Below, one piece after another: positions 52,097-61,826 of a stretch of DNA of 64,000 nucleotides; the stretch's first letter is position 1, and each line of letters starts with the position of its first letter. This DNA is from JAAYXE01 sp964391195. GTDB lineage: Bacteria > Chloroflexota > Anaerolineae > Anaerolineales > UBA4823. A program made the position numbers and the translations under genes. The notes below the pieces were generated by a model that was not told where the DNA came from, ran no database searches, and saw only the letters and a list, made by a program, of their open reading frames with translations. The DNA lies in the NCBI GenBank assembly GCA_964391195.1, contig CAYMLG010000005.1, positions 62,001 to 126,000 of the forward strand, read 5' to 3'.

Positions 52097-53914
52097 ATGG
52101 CAAATACAATAGAAGAACTGCCCATCCTCGTAAAACGCCCCTCCGGCCTCTTAGGCTGGCTGGCGAGCACGAATCACAAGGATATTGGGATCCTGTACAT
52201 GGTCACCGCCATCGCGTTCTTGCTGGTCGGGGGGCTGGAGGCGATGCTCATCCGCCTCCAACTGGCGAGGCCCGAAAACCGGCTGCTCTCACCCGATACT
52301 TACAGCCAGATCTTCACCATGCATGGTACGACGATGATCTTCCTGTTCGCCATGCCTATCCTGATTGGTTTTGCCAACTTCGCCGTCCCGCTGATGATCG
52401 GAGCGCGCGATATGGCTTTCCCCCGCCTGAACGCCTTCAGCTATTGGGCTTTTTTGTTCGGCGGCCTCCTGATGTACAGCTCCTTTCTGTTAGGTGGGGC
52501 AGCGGACGCCGGCTGGTTCGCCTATGCTCCGCTAAACGGCAGCCAGTTCTCCCCATCCCATGGGATGGATTTCTGGGCGCTGGGTATTATCCTGACCGGT
52601 ATTGGTTCGACCGCAGGGGCGATCAATTTAATTGTGACCATCCTGAACCTTCGCGCCCCGGGGATGACGCTCTTACGGATGCCGCTCTTCGTGTGGCAGA
52701 TCCTGGTCACCGTATTCCTGATCATCTTCGCCATCCCCAGCCTGACTGTAGATGCCATCCTGCTCTTCTTCTCGCGCAATTTTGGCGCCCCGTTTTTTGC
52801 ATCCGGCCAGGGAGCTGATCCCCTGCTCTGGCAGCACTTATTCTGGTTCTTCGGCCACCCCGAAGTATATATTCTGATCCTGCCGGCGTTCGGGATCATC
52901 TCCGAGGTCGTACCGGCCTTCTCTCGCAAGCCCATCTTTGGCTATGGCGCCATCGTCTATTCGGGGATTGCCATCGGCTTTCTGAGCTTCACAGTATGGG
53001 CCCACCATATGTTCGCGGTCGGGATGAGCCCAATCGCAGATGCCGTCTTTTCGATCGACAGCATGGTGATCGCAGTACCGACCAGCATCAAGATATTTAA
53101 TTGGATCGCTACCATGTGGGGCGGCAAGATCAACGCGAAAAGCGCGTTTCTTTTCGCAGTGGGTTTTATCGCCATGTTCATTATCGGCGGGTTGAGCGGC
53201 GTTTCCCTGGCTGTCGTACCGGTGGATTTACAGGTGACAGACACCTATTACGTGGTCGCCCACCTCCATTACGTCCTCTTTGGTGGGACGGTGTTCGCCG
53301 TCTTCTCCGGAATTTTCTACTGGTTTCCCAAGCTTACCGGGCGGCTTCTGGACGAGAAATTGGGGCGGTGGCAGTTCTGGACCTTATTCCTGGGTTTCAA
53401 CCTGACATTCTTCCCGATGCACATCCTGGGTTTGTTGGGTATGCCGCGGCGTGTATACACATACGCTGAAGGTTTAGGCTGGGGGGCTCTAAATCTGGTG
53501 GAAACTTTGGGGGCATTTGTCATCGCATTGGCGATATTGATTTTCCTCTGGAACGTTTTCTCCAGCCTGCGCCAGGGGAAGGTTGCTGGTGACGATCCCT
53601 GGGGCGCCCAGACATTGGAATGGACGACCTCCTCTCCACCCCCGGCTTACAACTTCGCTGTGATCCCCACCGTCCACAGCCGCCGTCCAGCCTGGGACAA
53701 GAATAAAGGACTGGCGCCTCCGGATCAGGGGCCAGCCGGTTTCCATCTTCCAGGCCCCTCGTATAACCCTGCACTGCTGGCCCTCGGGCTGATGGCGGCA
53801 GCCTTCGGATTGATCTATAACCCCTGGCTGGCCCTGCCAGGGGCTGCAATAGCCTTCGCGGGGATCGTATCCTGGTCGAGAGAGAGCCCTTTCGCTGAAG
53901 TGGAGGAGGCCTGA
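52097..53914 (+). CDS. coxA: Cytochrome c oxidase subunit I
   Basis: Catalytic subunit with low-spin heme and the heme-copper site; 605 aa and 12 expected helices. HGTTMIFLFAMP (His76), WFFGHPEVYILILPAFGI with His254, Glu256 and Tyr258, and VVAHLHYVLFGG are visible. The Glu of HPEVY marks the A1 type with a complete D-channel end. ATG 52097 with AGGAG directly upstream; an upstream frame inside coxB is not used. Confidence 0.97.
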   Translation: MANTIEELPILVKRPSGLLGWLASTNHKDIGILYMVTAIAFLLVGGLEAMLIRLQLARPENRLLSPDTYSQIFTMHGTTMIFLFAMPILIGFANFAVPLMIGARDMAFPRLNAFSYWAFLFGGLLMYSSFLLGGAADAGWFAYAPLNGSQFSPSHGMDFWALGIILTGIGSTAGAINLIVTILNLRAPGMTLLRMPLFVWQILVTVFLIIFAIPSLTVDAILLFFSRNFGAPFFASGQGADPLLWQHLFWFFGHPEVYILILPAFGIISEVVPAFSRKPIFGYGAIVYSGIAIGFLSFTVWAHHMFAVGMSPIADAVFSIDSMVIAVPTSIKIFNWIATMWGGKINAKSAFLFAVGFIAMFIIGGLSGVSLAVVPVDLQVTDTYYVVAHLHYVLFGGTVFAVFSGIFYWFPKLTGRLLDEKLGRWQFWTLFLGFNLTFFPMHILGLLGMPRRVYTYAEGLGWGALNLVETLGAFVIALAILIFLWNVFSSLRQGKVAGDDPWGAQTLEWTTSSPPPAYNFAVIPTVHSRRPAWDKNKGLAPPDQGPAGFHLPGPSYNPALLALGLMAAAFGLIYNPWLALPGAAIAFAGIVSWSRESPFAEVEEA

Positions 53915-54504
53915 TGAACACAGCCTCAACCATCCCCTCTTCTGAGCCCACTTCCCTGGGCGTTGATAACCGCAAGCTAGGGGTATGGACCTTCCTGGCA
54001 TCGGAGTCTGTCTTTTTCTCTGCGTTGATCGTCACTTACATCGTCCTGCGTGGGAAAAGTGTTACCGGTCCATTTCCACAAACTGCGCTGGATGTGCCGT
54101 TAGTGGCGTTCAACACTTTTGATTTGATCTGCAGTAGTCTGACCATGGTCAGCGCCTTGAGCGCAGGACAGCGAGGGAAACGGCGGGCCATGCGCCGCTG
54201 GCTGGGGGTTACTGCACTGCTCGGACTGGTTTTCTTGGGTGGGCAAGTGTACGAATTCAGCAACCTCGCAAACCTGGGGCTCTCCCTCAGCCGTAATCTG
54301 TTCGGGGCTACCTTTTTTACCTTGACCGGTTTCCATGGGGCGCACGTGACAGCCGGGCTGGTTTGGATCGGTTTTGTCCTGGTCCGGGAGTTATCTCGCC
54401 GGGAATGGAAAGAAGCTCCGTTTGCTGTGGAGTTGGTTGGTCTGTACTGGCACTTTGTCGACCTGGTCTGGATCATTATTTTCACCGTGGTTTACCTGAT
54501 CTAG
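53914..54504 (+). CDS. coxC: Cytochrome c oxidase subunit III
   Basis: 196 aa, five helices, the short form without the first two helices. KLGVWTFLASESVFFSALI, TFFTLTGFHGAHVTAGLVW and YWHFVDLVWIIIFTVVYL are typical. Overlaps the coxA stop by one base. Confidence 0.95.
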   Translation: MNTASTIPSSEPTSLGVDNRKLGVWTFLASESVFFSALIVTYIVLRGKSVTGPFPQTALDVPLVAFNTFDLICSSLTMVSALSAGQRGKRRAMRRWLGVTALLGLVFLGGQVYEFSNLANLGLSLSRNLFGATFFTLTGFHGAHVTAGLVWIGFVLVRELSRREWKEAPFAVELVGLYWHFVDLVWIIIFTVVYLI

Positions 54505-54569
54505 GTCCCAGGCCAGATGAATCAGGGAATTCAATCCGGGGACGGCAGCAGGCAGGATAGGAGTTATCT

Positions 54570-54866
54570 TTGGAGAATCAGGAAGAAAAGCGCTTAGAAA
54601 AATCGCCCAATTACGTCGGGGTTTTCGCGGTATTGGCAATACTTACCGCTATCGAAGTCGGGGTAACGTATGTTAATTTGCCCCGTTTGCCAATCCTCAT
54701 TCCGCTTGCCCTGGCGAAAGCCACTCTGGTGGCGTTGTTCTATATGCACCTGAAATCTGACCGGCGGGTGTTCAGCGCAATCTTCGTCATGGGGGTCTTG
54801 ATGGGGATTGGGCTGATTCTGTCCCTGGCTGTCCTCTTCGCCCCGCCGCTCCTCGATGTGAGGTAA
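54570..54866 (+). CDS. coxD: Cytochrome c oxidase subunit IV
   Basis: 98 aa from TTG preceded by TAGGAG. Three helices with the family pattern YVGVFAVLAILTAIEVGV and LALAKATLVALFYMHLKSD. Small accessory subunit of caa3 oxidases. Confidence 0.88.
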   Translation: MENQEEKRLEKSPNYVGVFAVLAILTAIEVGVTYVNLPRLPILIPLALAKATLVALFYMHLKSDRRVFSAIFVMGVLMGIGLILSLAVLFAPPLLDVR

Positions 54867-54869
54867 ACG

Positions 54870-55685
54870 ATGAATGCCGGTCTGGAGCGCTGGTGGTTGG
54901 CCTGGGATTGGGAACCCAGTGTGGTTGCTGGGATCGGGATCCTGGTTTGTGGATACTTACTGCTAACCGGCCCATTTCGATCGCGGTTCACAACCTCACA
55001 ACCGGCCAGGCCGGCGCAGGTCGCCTGGTTCATATCGGGAGCGTTGGTCCTATTCTTGGCGCTGGTTTCCCCCCTGGACTTCCTGGGCGACCATTATCTA
55101 TTCTCAGCCCATATGGCCCAGCATGTATTGATCGCGCTGGTCGCCCCGCCGCTGCTATTGCTGGGAACTCCCCAATGGCTGTTGCGCCCCCTATTATGCT
55201 TTCCACCTGTCCGGTTCGCAGCAGTGACTCTCACCAGGCCGCTCGTCGCTTTTGCTCTGTTCAATGGCGTCTTCTTGGCCTGGCACCTGCCCAGTCTTTA
55301 CCAGGCCGCGCTGCAGGACGAAACCATTCACATCTTCGAACACCTGCTCTTTATCGCAACAGGCATCCTGAACTGGTGGCCGGTGCTCAGCCCACTGCCC
55401 GAGCTTCCAAGGCTTTCCCCACCGGCGAAAATTCTGTACATCTTCCTGGAAGAGACCCCTACGGCCATCTTATCCGCCCTGCTGGTCTTCGCCTCAGTCA
55501 GTTTCTACACGGCCTATGCGGCAGCGCCCCGGGTGTTCGATCTCAGCCCGCTGGCAGACCAACAAATTGCCGGGTTCATCATGTGGGTGCCGGGTCAATT
55601 GATCTACCTGGCGGCTCTGAGCGTGGTGTTTTTTACCTGGATCCGAGACCGAGAAAGAGCAGAATCGGGGCAACGTTCATATTAA
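54870..55685 (+). CDS. ctaG: Cytochrome c oxidase assembly protein CtaG (Caa3 type)
   Basis: 271 aa, about seven membrane helices. Conserved SPLDFLGDHYLFSAHMAQHV, LAWHLPSLYQAALQDETIH and EHLLFIATGILNWWPVLSP. Helps deliver copper to the oxidase. Four bases after coxD; last gene of the operon. Heme A synthesis genes are not in the window. Confidence 0.93.
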   Translation: MNAGLERWWLAWDWEPSVVAGIGILVCGYLLLTGPFRSRFTTSQPARPAQVAWFISGALVLFLALVSPLDFLGDHYLFSAHMAQHVLIALVAPPLLLLGTPQWLLRPLLCFPPVRFAAVTLTRPLVAFALFNGVFLAWHLPSLYQAALQDETIHIFEHLLFIATGILNWWPVLSPLPELPRLSPPAKILYIFLEETPTAILSALLVFASVSFYTAYAAAPRVFDLSPLADQQIAGFIMWVPGQLIYLAALSVVFFTWIRDRERAESGQRSY

Positions 55686-55702
55686 TTACAGCGGTTCTGT
55701 TC

Positions 55703-57118
55703 CTACTTATGGATTGGAATCCAGACTTTGAACTTCGTTCCTGATCCGGGGGTGCTCTCTACTTCAATACGCCCCCCATGCGCTATCACCAGATCATGTG
55801 CAATGGGTAACCCCAGACCCGTGCCGCGCTTGAAATCGCGAACTTGATCCCCACGAAAGAAGGGTATAAATATTTTTCCTTGGTCTTCAGGAGGGATACC
55901 AGGGCCCGAATCGCTCACCGATATCCAAATTTCACCCCGGGCAGCACCGGCGGAGATGGATACCATCCCACCCTCAGGCGTATATTTAAAAGCATTGCTA
56001 ACCAGGTTCCCAATGACCTGTCCCAAACGGATAGGATCGGCCGAGATGGTGGGTAGATCAGGCGGGATTGACTCTTCCCACTTCAAACCTTTTTCAGGCG
56101 CAGCCTCCTTCCAGGGCAATAAGACAGCAGGCAGCCATTTGCCAACAGCGATCCATTTGCGGTCCAGTTCCAGGGTTCCCAGAACTTGATCTTGCAGATG
56201 GGCCAGATCGTCTAACAACTGCTGCAAGAGATCCATCTTTTCTTCCATCCCCAAGAGTAGTTCGTCCAGGAATTGTGGCTCTTGTTTGGCGCCCTGCTTT
56301 GCAGCATGGATTGCCATGCGTAATGCTCCTAAGGGGCGCCCTAATTCGTGAATCAGATTAGCCAGTAATTGGCGACGAGCCTTTTCCAAGCTGCTCAGGC
56401 GCTCCACGAGATAATTGACCGAATTCAGCAGCAGCTTGAGTTCCTCTGGTCCTTGTTCCTCCAGTTTCTCCCGATGATCTCCACGGGCAAGAGCATAAAC
56501 CGCCTGGGTCACCTGGTGAACCGGGCTGATGATATTCGTCGCTAAGAGAAAACCCAGAATAGATCCTGACAGCAGGCCAAGAGCCAGGATCCCTGTGATG
56601 AGGAAGCGAAGCTGTATTATCTGGTCGGTTGCGGTCGCAAAAGGATAACTTATGCGGATGATCCCCCCCGGGTGTTGGCCCTCGCCTGGTACAGGAGCAA
56701 GAACATCGACTATCTCGCTGTTCAGGTCTTGACTGAAAATAATCTGCTCAACCAGTTTTCCATTTTGGGCATCCTCCAGACCCGGAACCTGTAGCACCTG
56801 GTTTATCCGGACGGCATCGCCTGGGTCAGTTGAGGCCAGGATGCGGCCATCGGTGGAAAGCAGCATGATTCTTTTCGGTGGATACGGCTTCAACTGGTCT
56901 AGAAAGGTCTCAGCATGTTGGGGGGTATCAAAGACCTGTTCTTGCTGACGGATCATCAAAGTTAACAATCTGGAATCATCCCTTAATTCCCTAGAGAGAT
57001 TCGGAAGCAGATAATCCGTCTCAGTCGCATAGACGATTACCCCTCCCATGAGGGGAATGATGATCAATAAGGGAAGTATGTGACTGAGAATAAGTTGGTT
57101 GCGTAGGGTTTTGAGCAT
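55703..57118 (-). CDS. Membrane sensor histidine kinase (orphan)
   Basis: 471 aa from ATG 57118. Two membrane helices (about 10-32 and 172-196) enclose a periplasmic PAS-like sensor domain; a HAMP domain (about 195-245) follows, then HisKA with His257 in LANLIHELGRPLG and the ATPase domain with SNAFKYTPEGG, SDSGPGIPPEDQG and GTGLGLPIAHDL. Convergent with ctaG, without an adjacent response regulator. The usual phosphoacceptor motif has LGRPLG in place of LRTPLT. Confidence 0.9.
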   Translation of the reverse strand: MLKTLRNQLILSHILPLLIIIPLMGGVIVYATETDYLLPNLSRELRDDSRLLTLMIRQQEQVFDTPQHAETFLDQLKPYPPKRIMLLSTDGRILASTDPGDAVRINQVLQVPGLEDAQNGKLVEQIIFSQDLNSEIVDVLAPVPGEGQHPGGIIRISYPFATATDQIIQLRFLITGILALGLLSGSILGFLLATNIISPVHQVTQAVYALARGDHREKLEEQGPEELKLLLNSVNYLVERLSSLEKARRQLLANLIHELGRPLGALRMAIHAAKQGAKQEPQFLDELLLGMEEKMDLLQQLLDDLAHLQDQVLGTLELDRKWIAVGKWLPAVLLPWKEAAPEKGLKWEESIPPDLPTISADPIRLGQVIGNLVSNAFKYTPEGGMVSISAGAARGEIWISVSDSGPGIPPEDQGKIFIPFFRGDQVRDFKRGTGLGLPIAHDLVIAHGGRIEVESTPGSGTKFKVWIPIHK

Positions 57119-57578
57119 TTCCACACTTTCTTGTAAACTAACCCCCTTGAAAAGCGATGGTGGGATTGAACCCACAAAGTGGTGGAACCGCGCCAGTCTG
57201 CCATTCTTGCCCTGACTCGTTCCGACCAGGCGAGTTGGTTCATGGCCTCGATCGCCATTGCCTGAGTGATCACTGATGAAGCAATTGCCTGCGGGTTTCC
57301 CTTCAACCGCCTCACCAGCAGAGCCTCCGGCGTCTCCCCGGACTGGCGACGTCCTATCTTCAGGCGATCAGCGACGAGGGTGAAGGCCAGAGGCAGTTAA
57401 AGCAGGAACGGCTATATTATCGCGTTATTATATCTGGAAGCTTCTGCAAATATCAAGTTTGTCAAGCAGGGGGTAGAAATGCTTAATATGGGGAATTCAG
57501 GCGGGGTATTTTCCGGGGATAGGGATAGGAACAACTGACCGGAGAGCAGTCCGCTCATTATGGGGATATGTCCCAACC
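57119..57578 (-). other. Intergenic region with a coding-like remnant
   Basis: 460 bases. On the minus strand a frame open from about 57394 down to the kinase start reads VADRLKIGRRQSGETPEALL and then RLKGNPQAIASSVITQAMA; it has no start or ribosome site and looks like the end of a decayed gene. The T-arm-like GTGGGTTCAATCCCACC within it does not form a full tRNA. Confidence 0.35.
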
Positions 57579-59558
57579 TTAGATAGACAATACTTTCAGG
57601 TAGATAAGTAATCCTGTCAGGCTCGTTACCGCCAGTGCGCCAAGAGTAAACAGAACGAGTTCAAGCCGCTTCCACCAGCGATTTTTCCAGGCCAGAACGG
57701 TGAAAATGAGCAATGCTGCTGCCAGCATAGATGCCAGCCATGGGAGGATGAAAAGATATTTACTAGATGAAGGGGAAAATCCAACGAGGGTTGCCCAGCC
57801 AAAATTGTCTGCCAGCGCTCTCTTGGAGAGTATCCACGCGCCGGCCATGAAGATCAGACAGAGTGTGGATGCCAACCAAAGGGTCAAGTGGGCAAGCCTG
57901 GGCGGAATCCGATCATTCTGTCTCTCTGAACGGAAATAGGCGACTGGGATGAGGATAAACCCAAGCAGGAAAATCAGTCCGATCGCTCCAATCCCCAGCG
58001 ATAGCGGTGAAGTTGGGTTTTGCACGAGGATAAAGATCGCCAGCGCGCCTTTATTGGGATAAACATCTGTGACGAAGGGGAGCCCGTCCATCTGTGCGAT
58101 GCAGGAAGAGTCGGGTTCGCGTGAGGGGTCTTCCAGAAATGCGGCCACCATGGATTTGGGACAATCTTCGAAGCTCACTGCATGGGTGTATTTGGGGAAG
58201 ACGAATAAATGGCCCTCGCTAAGTGTTTGGGCGGTGAGTTCGGCATAAGCAGGCGGCGTGACGGAATCGAAATCACCGCCAGTCAAGATCAATGTCGGGA
58301 TCGTGCTCTCCACGGGCGCGGTTTGGGTGGCACCGGCTTGACCCGCGTCCCAGGTGGGACAAATGAAGGCATCTGGATATATGGCATAGCGTGGCTTCAA
58401 TTCAGGATACTTTTCGAGTTCTTGTGCGAATGTATCCTTGTCGAACAACGAACCTGTATCATGGCAAATAACGATGTTGTAATAGGCAGGGTTTTCGGTT
58501 GGCACCAGCCCCTGATATAAATTTTCGATCAGGCTCCGGTCACCGGCGTGGATGCGGGAAATGATCAGTGGCGCCATCCGAAGGAGATACCCGCGTTTCA
58601 TGATCTCTTGCAATCCGGTAATCACCGCATCGCTCCCAACCCAAACTTGTTTCTTCTCTCCCGTCTTGTCATCCGTGAAGGCGATTTTCACCGGCTCGGC
58701 ATCCAGGCGTTGAATCACCTCATGGAGTTTCGTCTCAAGATTAGGATAGTCTCGATTGCACGCAGGGTCGGCGCTGCAGGCCGCGAATAAAGCAGAGAAT
58801 GATGCAGCGGTAGAGGTCAGATCGCCGCCAATCCGATCTACTTGTGGCGGCAGTGCGGAATCCAGAATCACACTGCGGATCCCGTCAGGGACAAGGCGCA
58901 TGGTGTAAAGGGCGGTACGAGTACCATAGGAAATGCCGTACAGGTTCCATTGGTCATAACCCAGGGCCAGGCGTAAATCTTCCAGGTCGTAGGCATTGGC
59001 TGTGGAGTTGTATGCGGTCAGGTCAAAGCCTTCGCTGATGAGTTGTTCACGGCACAGCTTTGCCCATTCCATGAATTGGGCGTTGCTCTCTTCCGCGTTG
59101 GGCGCTTTTTCCTGCCTGCTGGCATCGGCCGGTGTATCAGGCGGACAATTCATCATTGGTTGTGAGTAGCCCACCCCGCGTGGGTCAACGAGAATCAGGT
59201 CGTGGTTCATCAGCGATCCAGTCTTCCATTCATTCCAACCGCCTTCGATCGCAATTTGGCCAGGTCCACCTGTGAGGTAAACCACAGCATCCGGTTGTGG
59301 ATTCTCCCCCGTTGCTTTTAGAACGGCAAACGCGACCTTGATGGTGCGGCTCTGAGGGTCGGAACGGTTTTCGGGGACGATCAGATAGCCACATTGCCAA
59401 TCCTCAGATAAACCAGATCCTTCGAAAGTCGTGCAATCGGTATTCTCGATGGAAGCCGCAGAGGTTCTGCCTGCAACGGCAGAATTCAGTTTTGTACCCG
59501 CAAGTAAACCGACAAGGATGATGATAGCAATAACAGACTTGATTCCCCGCTTCTTCAT
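57579..59558 (-). CDS. Secreted alpha/beta hydrolase with C-terminal membrane domain (TAP-like)
   Basis: 659 aa. Signal peptide (VIAIIILVGLLAGTKLNSAVAG), hydrolase domain with YLTGGPGQIAIEGGW as oxyanion region, VDPRGVGYSQPM and nucleophile Ser in YGISYGTRTALY. A TAP-C-type segment (VESTIPTLILTGGDFDSVTP, HAVSFEDCPKSM) supplies Asp and His. The last 150 residues carry four or five helices, so it is anchored. Tripeptidyl aminopeptidase-like peptidase is likely. GGAGGGG precedes ATG 59558. Confidence 0.87.
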   Translation of the reverse strand: MKKRGIKSVIAIIILVGLLAGTKLNSAVAGRTSAASIENTDCTTFEGSGLSEDWQCGYLIVPENRSDPQSRTIKVAFAVLKATGENPQPDAVVYLTGGPGQIAIEGGWNEWKTGSLMNHDLILVDPRGVGYSQPMMNCPPDTPADASRQEKAPNAEESNAQFMEWAKLCREQLISEGFDLTAYNSTANAYDLEDLRLALGYDQWNLYGISYGTRTALYTMRLVPDGIRSVILDSALPPQVDRIGGDLTSTAASFSALFAACSADPACNRDYPNLETKLHEVIQRLDAEPVKIAFTDDKTGEKKQVWVGSDAVITGLQEIMKRGYLLRMAPLIISRIHAGDRSLIENLYQGLVPTENPAYYNIVICHDTGSLFDKDTFAQELEKYPELKPRYAIYPDAFICPTWDAGQAGATQTAPVESTIPTLILTGGDFDSVTPPAYAELTAQTLSEGHLFVFPKYTHAVSFEDCPKSMVAAFLEDPSREPDSSCIAQMDGLPFVTDVYPNKGALAIFILVQNPTSPLSLGIGAIGLIFLLGFILIPVAYFRSERQNDRIPPRLAHLTLWLASTLCLIFMAGAWILSKRALADNFGWATLVGFSPSSSKYLFILPWLASMLAAALLIFTVLAWKNRWWKRLELVLFTLGALAVTSLTGLLIYLKVLSI

Positions 59559-60303
59559 TTCCCCTCCAAGAAAATACGATTTTCATCCATAGACGGTTCC
59601 CATGTACATGGAACTGATTAGACTCAGCGCCCAACCGTCGAGCTCACATGCGCTGCCGGTGCTAATAGAATGAATTCATCACATGACGCACAGCAGAGAT
59701 AACTCAACTTTCGCTGGTGTATAGATGCCAGGTCAGCACCTTGTACGACGGCAGGACTCAGGAGACCTGGTTAAATTTGACTTCTAGTAGCTGGGGGTAT
59801 CGACGATCACGCTCAAGGCCCAACCTGGTATCTCGCGCTCGGAGGACAGCTTGAGTGCGATTTACTACTTGCAGTTGCTAAAGATGAGCAGTTTCAATGA
59901 TAGGAGCGAAGGGTCCCCGCCGGATGAGGGGCGGGCTGCCATCGCTGCAGATCAGGTGAAAGTCGAGGTCTTTATGCGCCGGGAAAGGCGCATCGGCAGA
60001 CATGCCCAAGATGCTGCCAACCAGGTGAGCAGCCCGCAAACCCGGTACTGCTCCCGGTTATGTTCGATCCATTCTCTGGCAGCCTAACTAGCCTGTTGAG
60101 CATTTAAAATATCTATCCTTAAGGTAATAATGATACAAATATGATCTTTTTAGTATATCACATGAGCGGCGAATTAGAGAATAAGGGAAGATCAATCGCC
60201 GCTGGATTGCGTATCGTTAATCAGTCGTCCGGCAGCGCACTCACTCTTCGGCACATTAATAACCGCATACCACTTCCCCCGGTTTGTAGTAATATACATA
60301 CCG
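59559..60303. other. Intergenic region upstream of rarA
   Basis: 745 bases with no supported gene. A 39-codon frame at 59781-59900 has protein-like composition but no start. The last 35 bases before rarA match the decayed copy at 11.9 kb, so they may contain the rarA promoter (TAATATACAT near 60290). Confidence 0.45.
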
Positions 60304-61716
60304 ATGGACCTCTTTGACCACGCCATGAAGGAGAGTATGAAGACCGAGGCGCCGCTGGCAGCCCGCATGCGCCCGCGCACGCTGGACGAATACATCGGCC
60401 AGGAGCACATCGCCGGGCCGGGCAAGCTCCTTCGCCGGGCGATCGAAGCGGACCGGATGTTTTCTTCCATTTTATTGTGGGGGCCGCCGGGGACGGGGAA
60501 GACGACTCTTGCGATGGTGATCGCCAACCAGACCAAGAGCCACTTTGAAACGCTGTCGGCCGTGATGTCGGGCAAAGCCGAGCTGCGGGCGGTGATCGAT
60601 AAAGCCATCGAGCGCCGTAGGCTCTATCAGAAGAAAACCATCCTCTTTGTGGATGAAGTCCACCGCTGGAATCGCGCCCAACAAGATGCGCTGCTCCCGC
60701 ATGTGGAAAATGGCACAGTGACCCTGATTGGGGCCACGACGGAGAACCCATACTTCGAGGTGATCGGCGCCCTGGTTTCCCGTTCGCGGGTATTCCAACT
60801 CCGCCCGCTGACCGACGAGGATGTCCGCCGGATCCTTGAGAATGCGCTGACCGATCCCGAACGAGGGTACGGCAACCGCCAGGTGAGGGTCGAGGAAGAT
60901 GCGATGCAGCACCTGATCCGGGTGGCCGGGGGCGATGCCCGCAATGCATTGAACGCCCTCGAGCTGGCGGTGGAAAGCACGGCTCCCGACGATCAGGGGG
61001 TGATCCAGATCACCCTCGAAGTCGCCCAAGAATCCATCCAACGCCGGGCCGTGCTGTACGATAAAGACGGCGACGCGCACTACGACACCATCTCGGCGTT
61101 TATCAAGTCGGTGCGGGGGTCAGACCCGGATGCAGCACTGTATTGGCTGGCGAAGATGCTGTACGCCGGTGAGGATCCCCGCTTCATCCTGCGCCGCCTG
61201 ATTATCCTCGCCGGTGAAGATATCGGTTTGGGAGACCCTCTCGGGCTGGTGGTGGCCAACGCCGCCGCCCAGGCGTTCGATTATATCGGGCTGCCAGAAG
61301 GGATCTACCCGATCGTCGAGGCCACCCTATATCTGGCCACGGCGCCGAAATCCAACTCGGCCGGGGCCTACTTCAAGGCTTTCCAGTTGATCGAGCAGGA
61401 AGGCATCACCCAGGTGCCCCAGCACTTGCAGGACGCCAACCGGGATGCCAAAGCGTTAGGTCATGGGCAAGGCTACCAATATCCCCATGATGATCCAGAT
61501 CATTTCCTACCGCAGCAGTATTTACCGGCCTCGTTATTAGGCACTTACTTCTACCGTCCCTCCAACCAGGGATATGAAGGACAGGTAGTAGACCGCCTGG
61601 CCAGGTGGCGAGAGGCGCAGCGGCAGGCGTTGGGGATCGAAAAAGCGGAGACTTTGCCCGAATTGAGCGAAGATGATATCCGCGAGATAAAGGGGAAACA
61701 CAAGCAGAGCAATTAG
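60304..61716 (+). CDS. rarA: Replication-associated recombination protein A (AAA ATPase)
   Basis: 470 aa, MgsA/WRNIP1 family, acting at stalled replication forks. N-terminus MDLFDHAMKES, RMRPRTLDEYIGQEH, Walker A GPPGTGKT at 60-67, Walker B ILFVDEVHRWNRAQQDALLP with sensor 1 in LIGATTENPYFEV, and the C-terminal tetramerisation part (YWLAKMLYAGEDPRFILRR). Intact, full-length. A truncated degraded copy of its 5' end lies at 11.9 kb. Confidence 0.95.
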   Translation: MDLFDHAMKESMKTEAPLAARMRPRTLDEYIGQEHIAGPGKLLRRAIEADRMFSSILLWGPPGTGKTTLAMVIANQTKSHFETLSAVMSGKAELRAVIDKAIERRRLYQKKTILFVDEVHRWNRAQQDALLPHVENGTVTLIGATTENPYFEVIGALVSRSRVFQLRPLTDEDVRRILENALTDPERGYGNRQVRVEEDAMQHLIRVAGGDARNALNALELAVESTAPDDQGVIQITLEVAQESIQRRAVLYDKDGDAHYDTISAFIKSVRGSDPDAALYWLAKMLYAGEDPRFILRRLIILAGEDIGLGDPLGLVVANAAAQAFDYIGLPEGIYPIVEATLYLATAPKSNSAGAYFKAFQLIEQEGITQVPQHLQDANRDAKALGHGQGYQYPHDDPDHFLPQQYLPASLLGTYFYRPSNQGYEGQVVDRLARWREAQRQALGIEKAETLPELSEDDIREIKGKHKQSN

Positions 61717-61753
61717 CTGCGATAGCAGCTACGTGCTCACGTGATGATAACTG

Positions 61754-61801
61754 CACATGGAGTTCTTGGGCTGCTGCACAACAGCCCAGGAACTCCATGT
61801 G
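61754..61801. terminator. 20-bp hairpin between rarA and the phosphomutase gene
   Basis: Arms 61754-61773 and 61782-61801, 20 bp with one G-T pair and an 8-nt loop. No T-tract follows; the next gene starts 26 bases later. Confidence 0.6.
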
Positions 61802-61826
61802 AATCGGGTGAGATTGAAGGGGCCGT

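Noticed and set aside
57140..57255. Possible tRNA gene on the minus strand around a good T-arm
   Set aside because: The acceptor-like partners GCGATCG and CCATCGC are about 100 bases apart, do not pair perfectly, and no convincing anticodon arm can be drawn.
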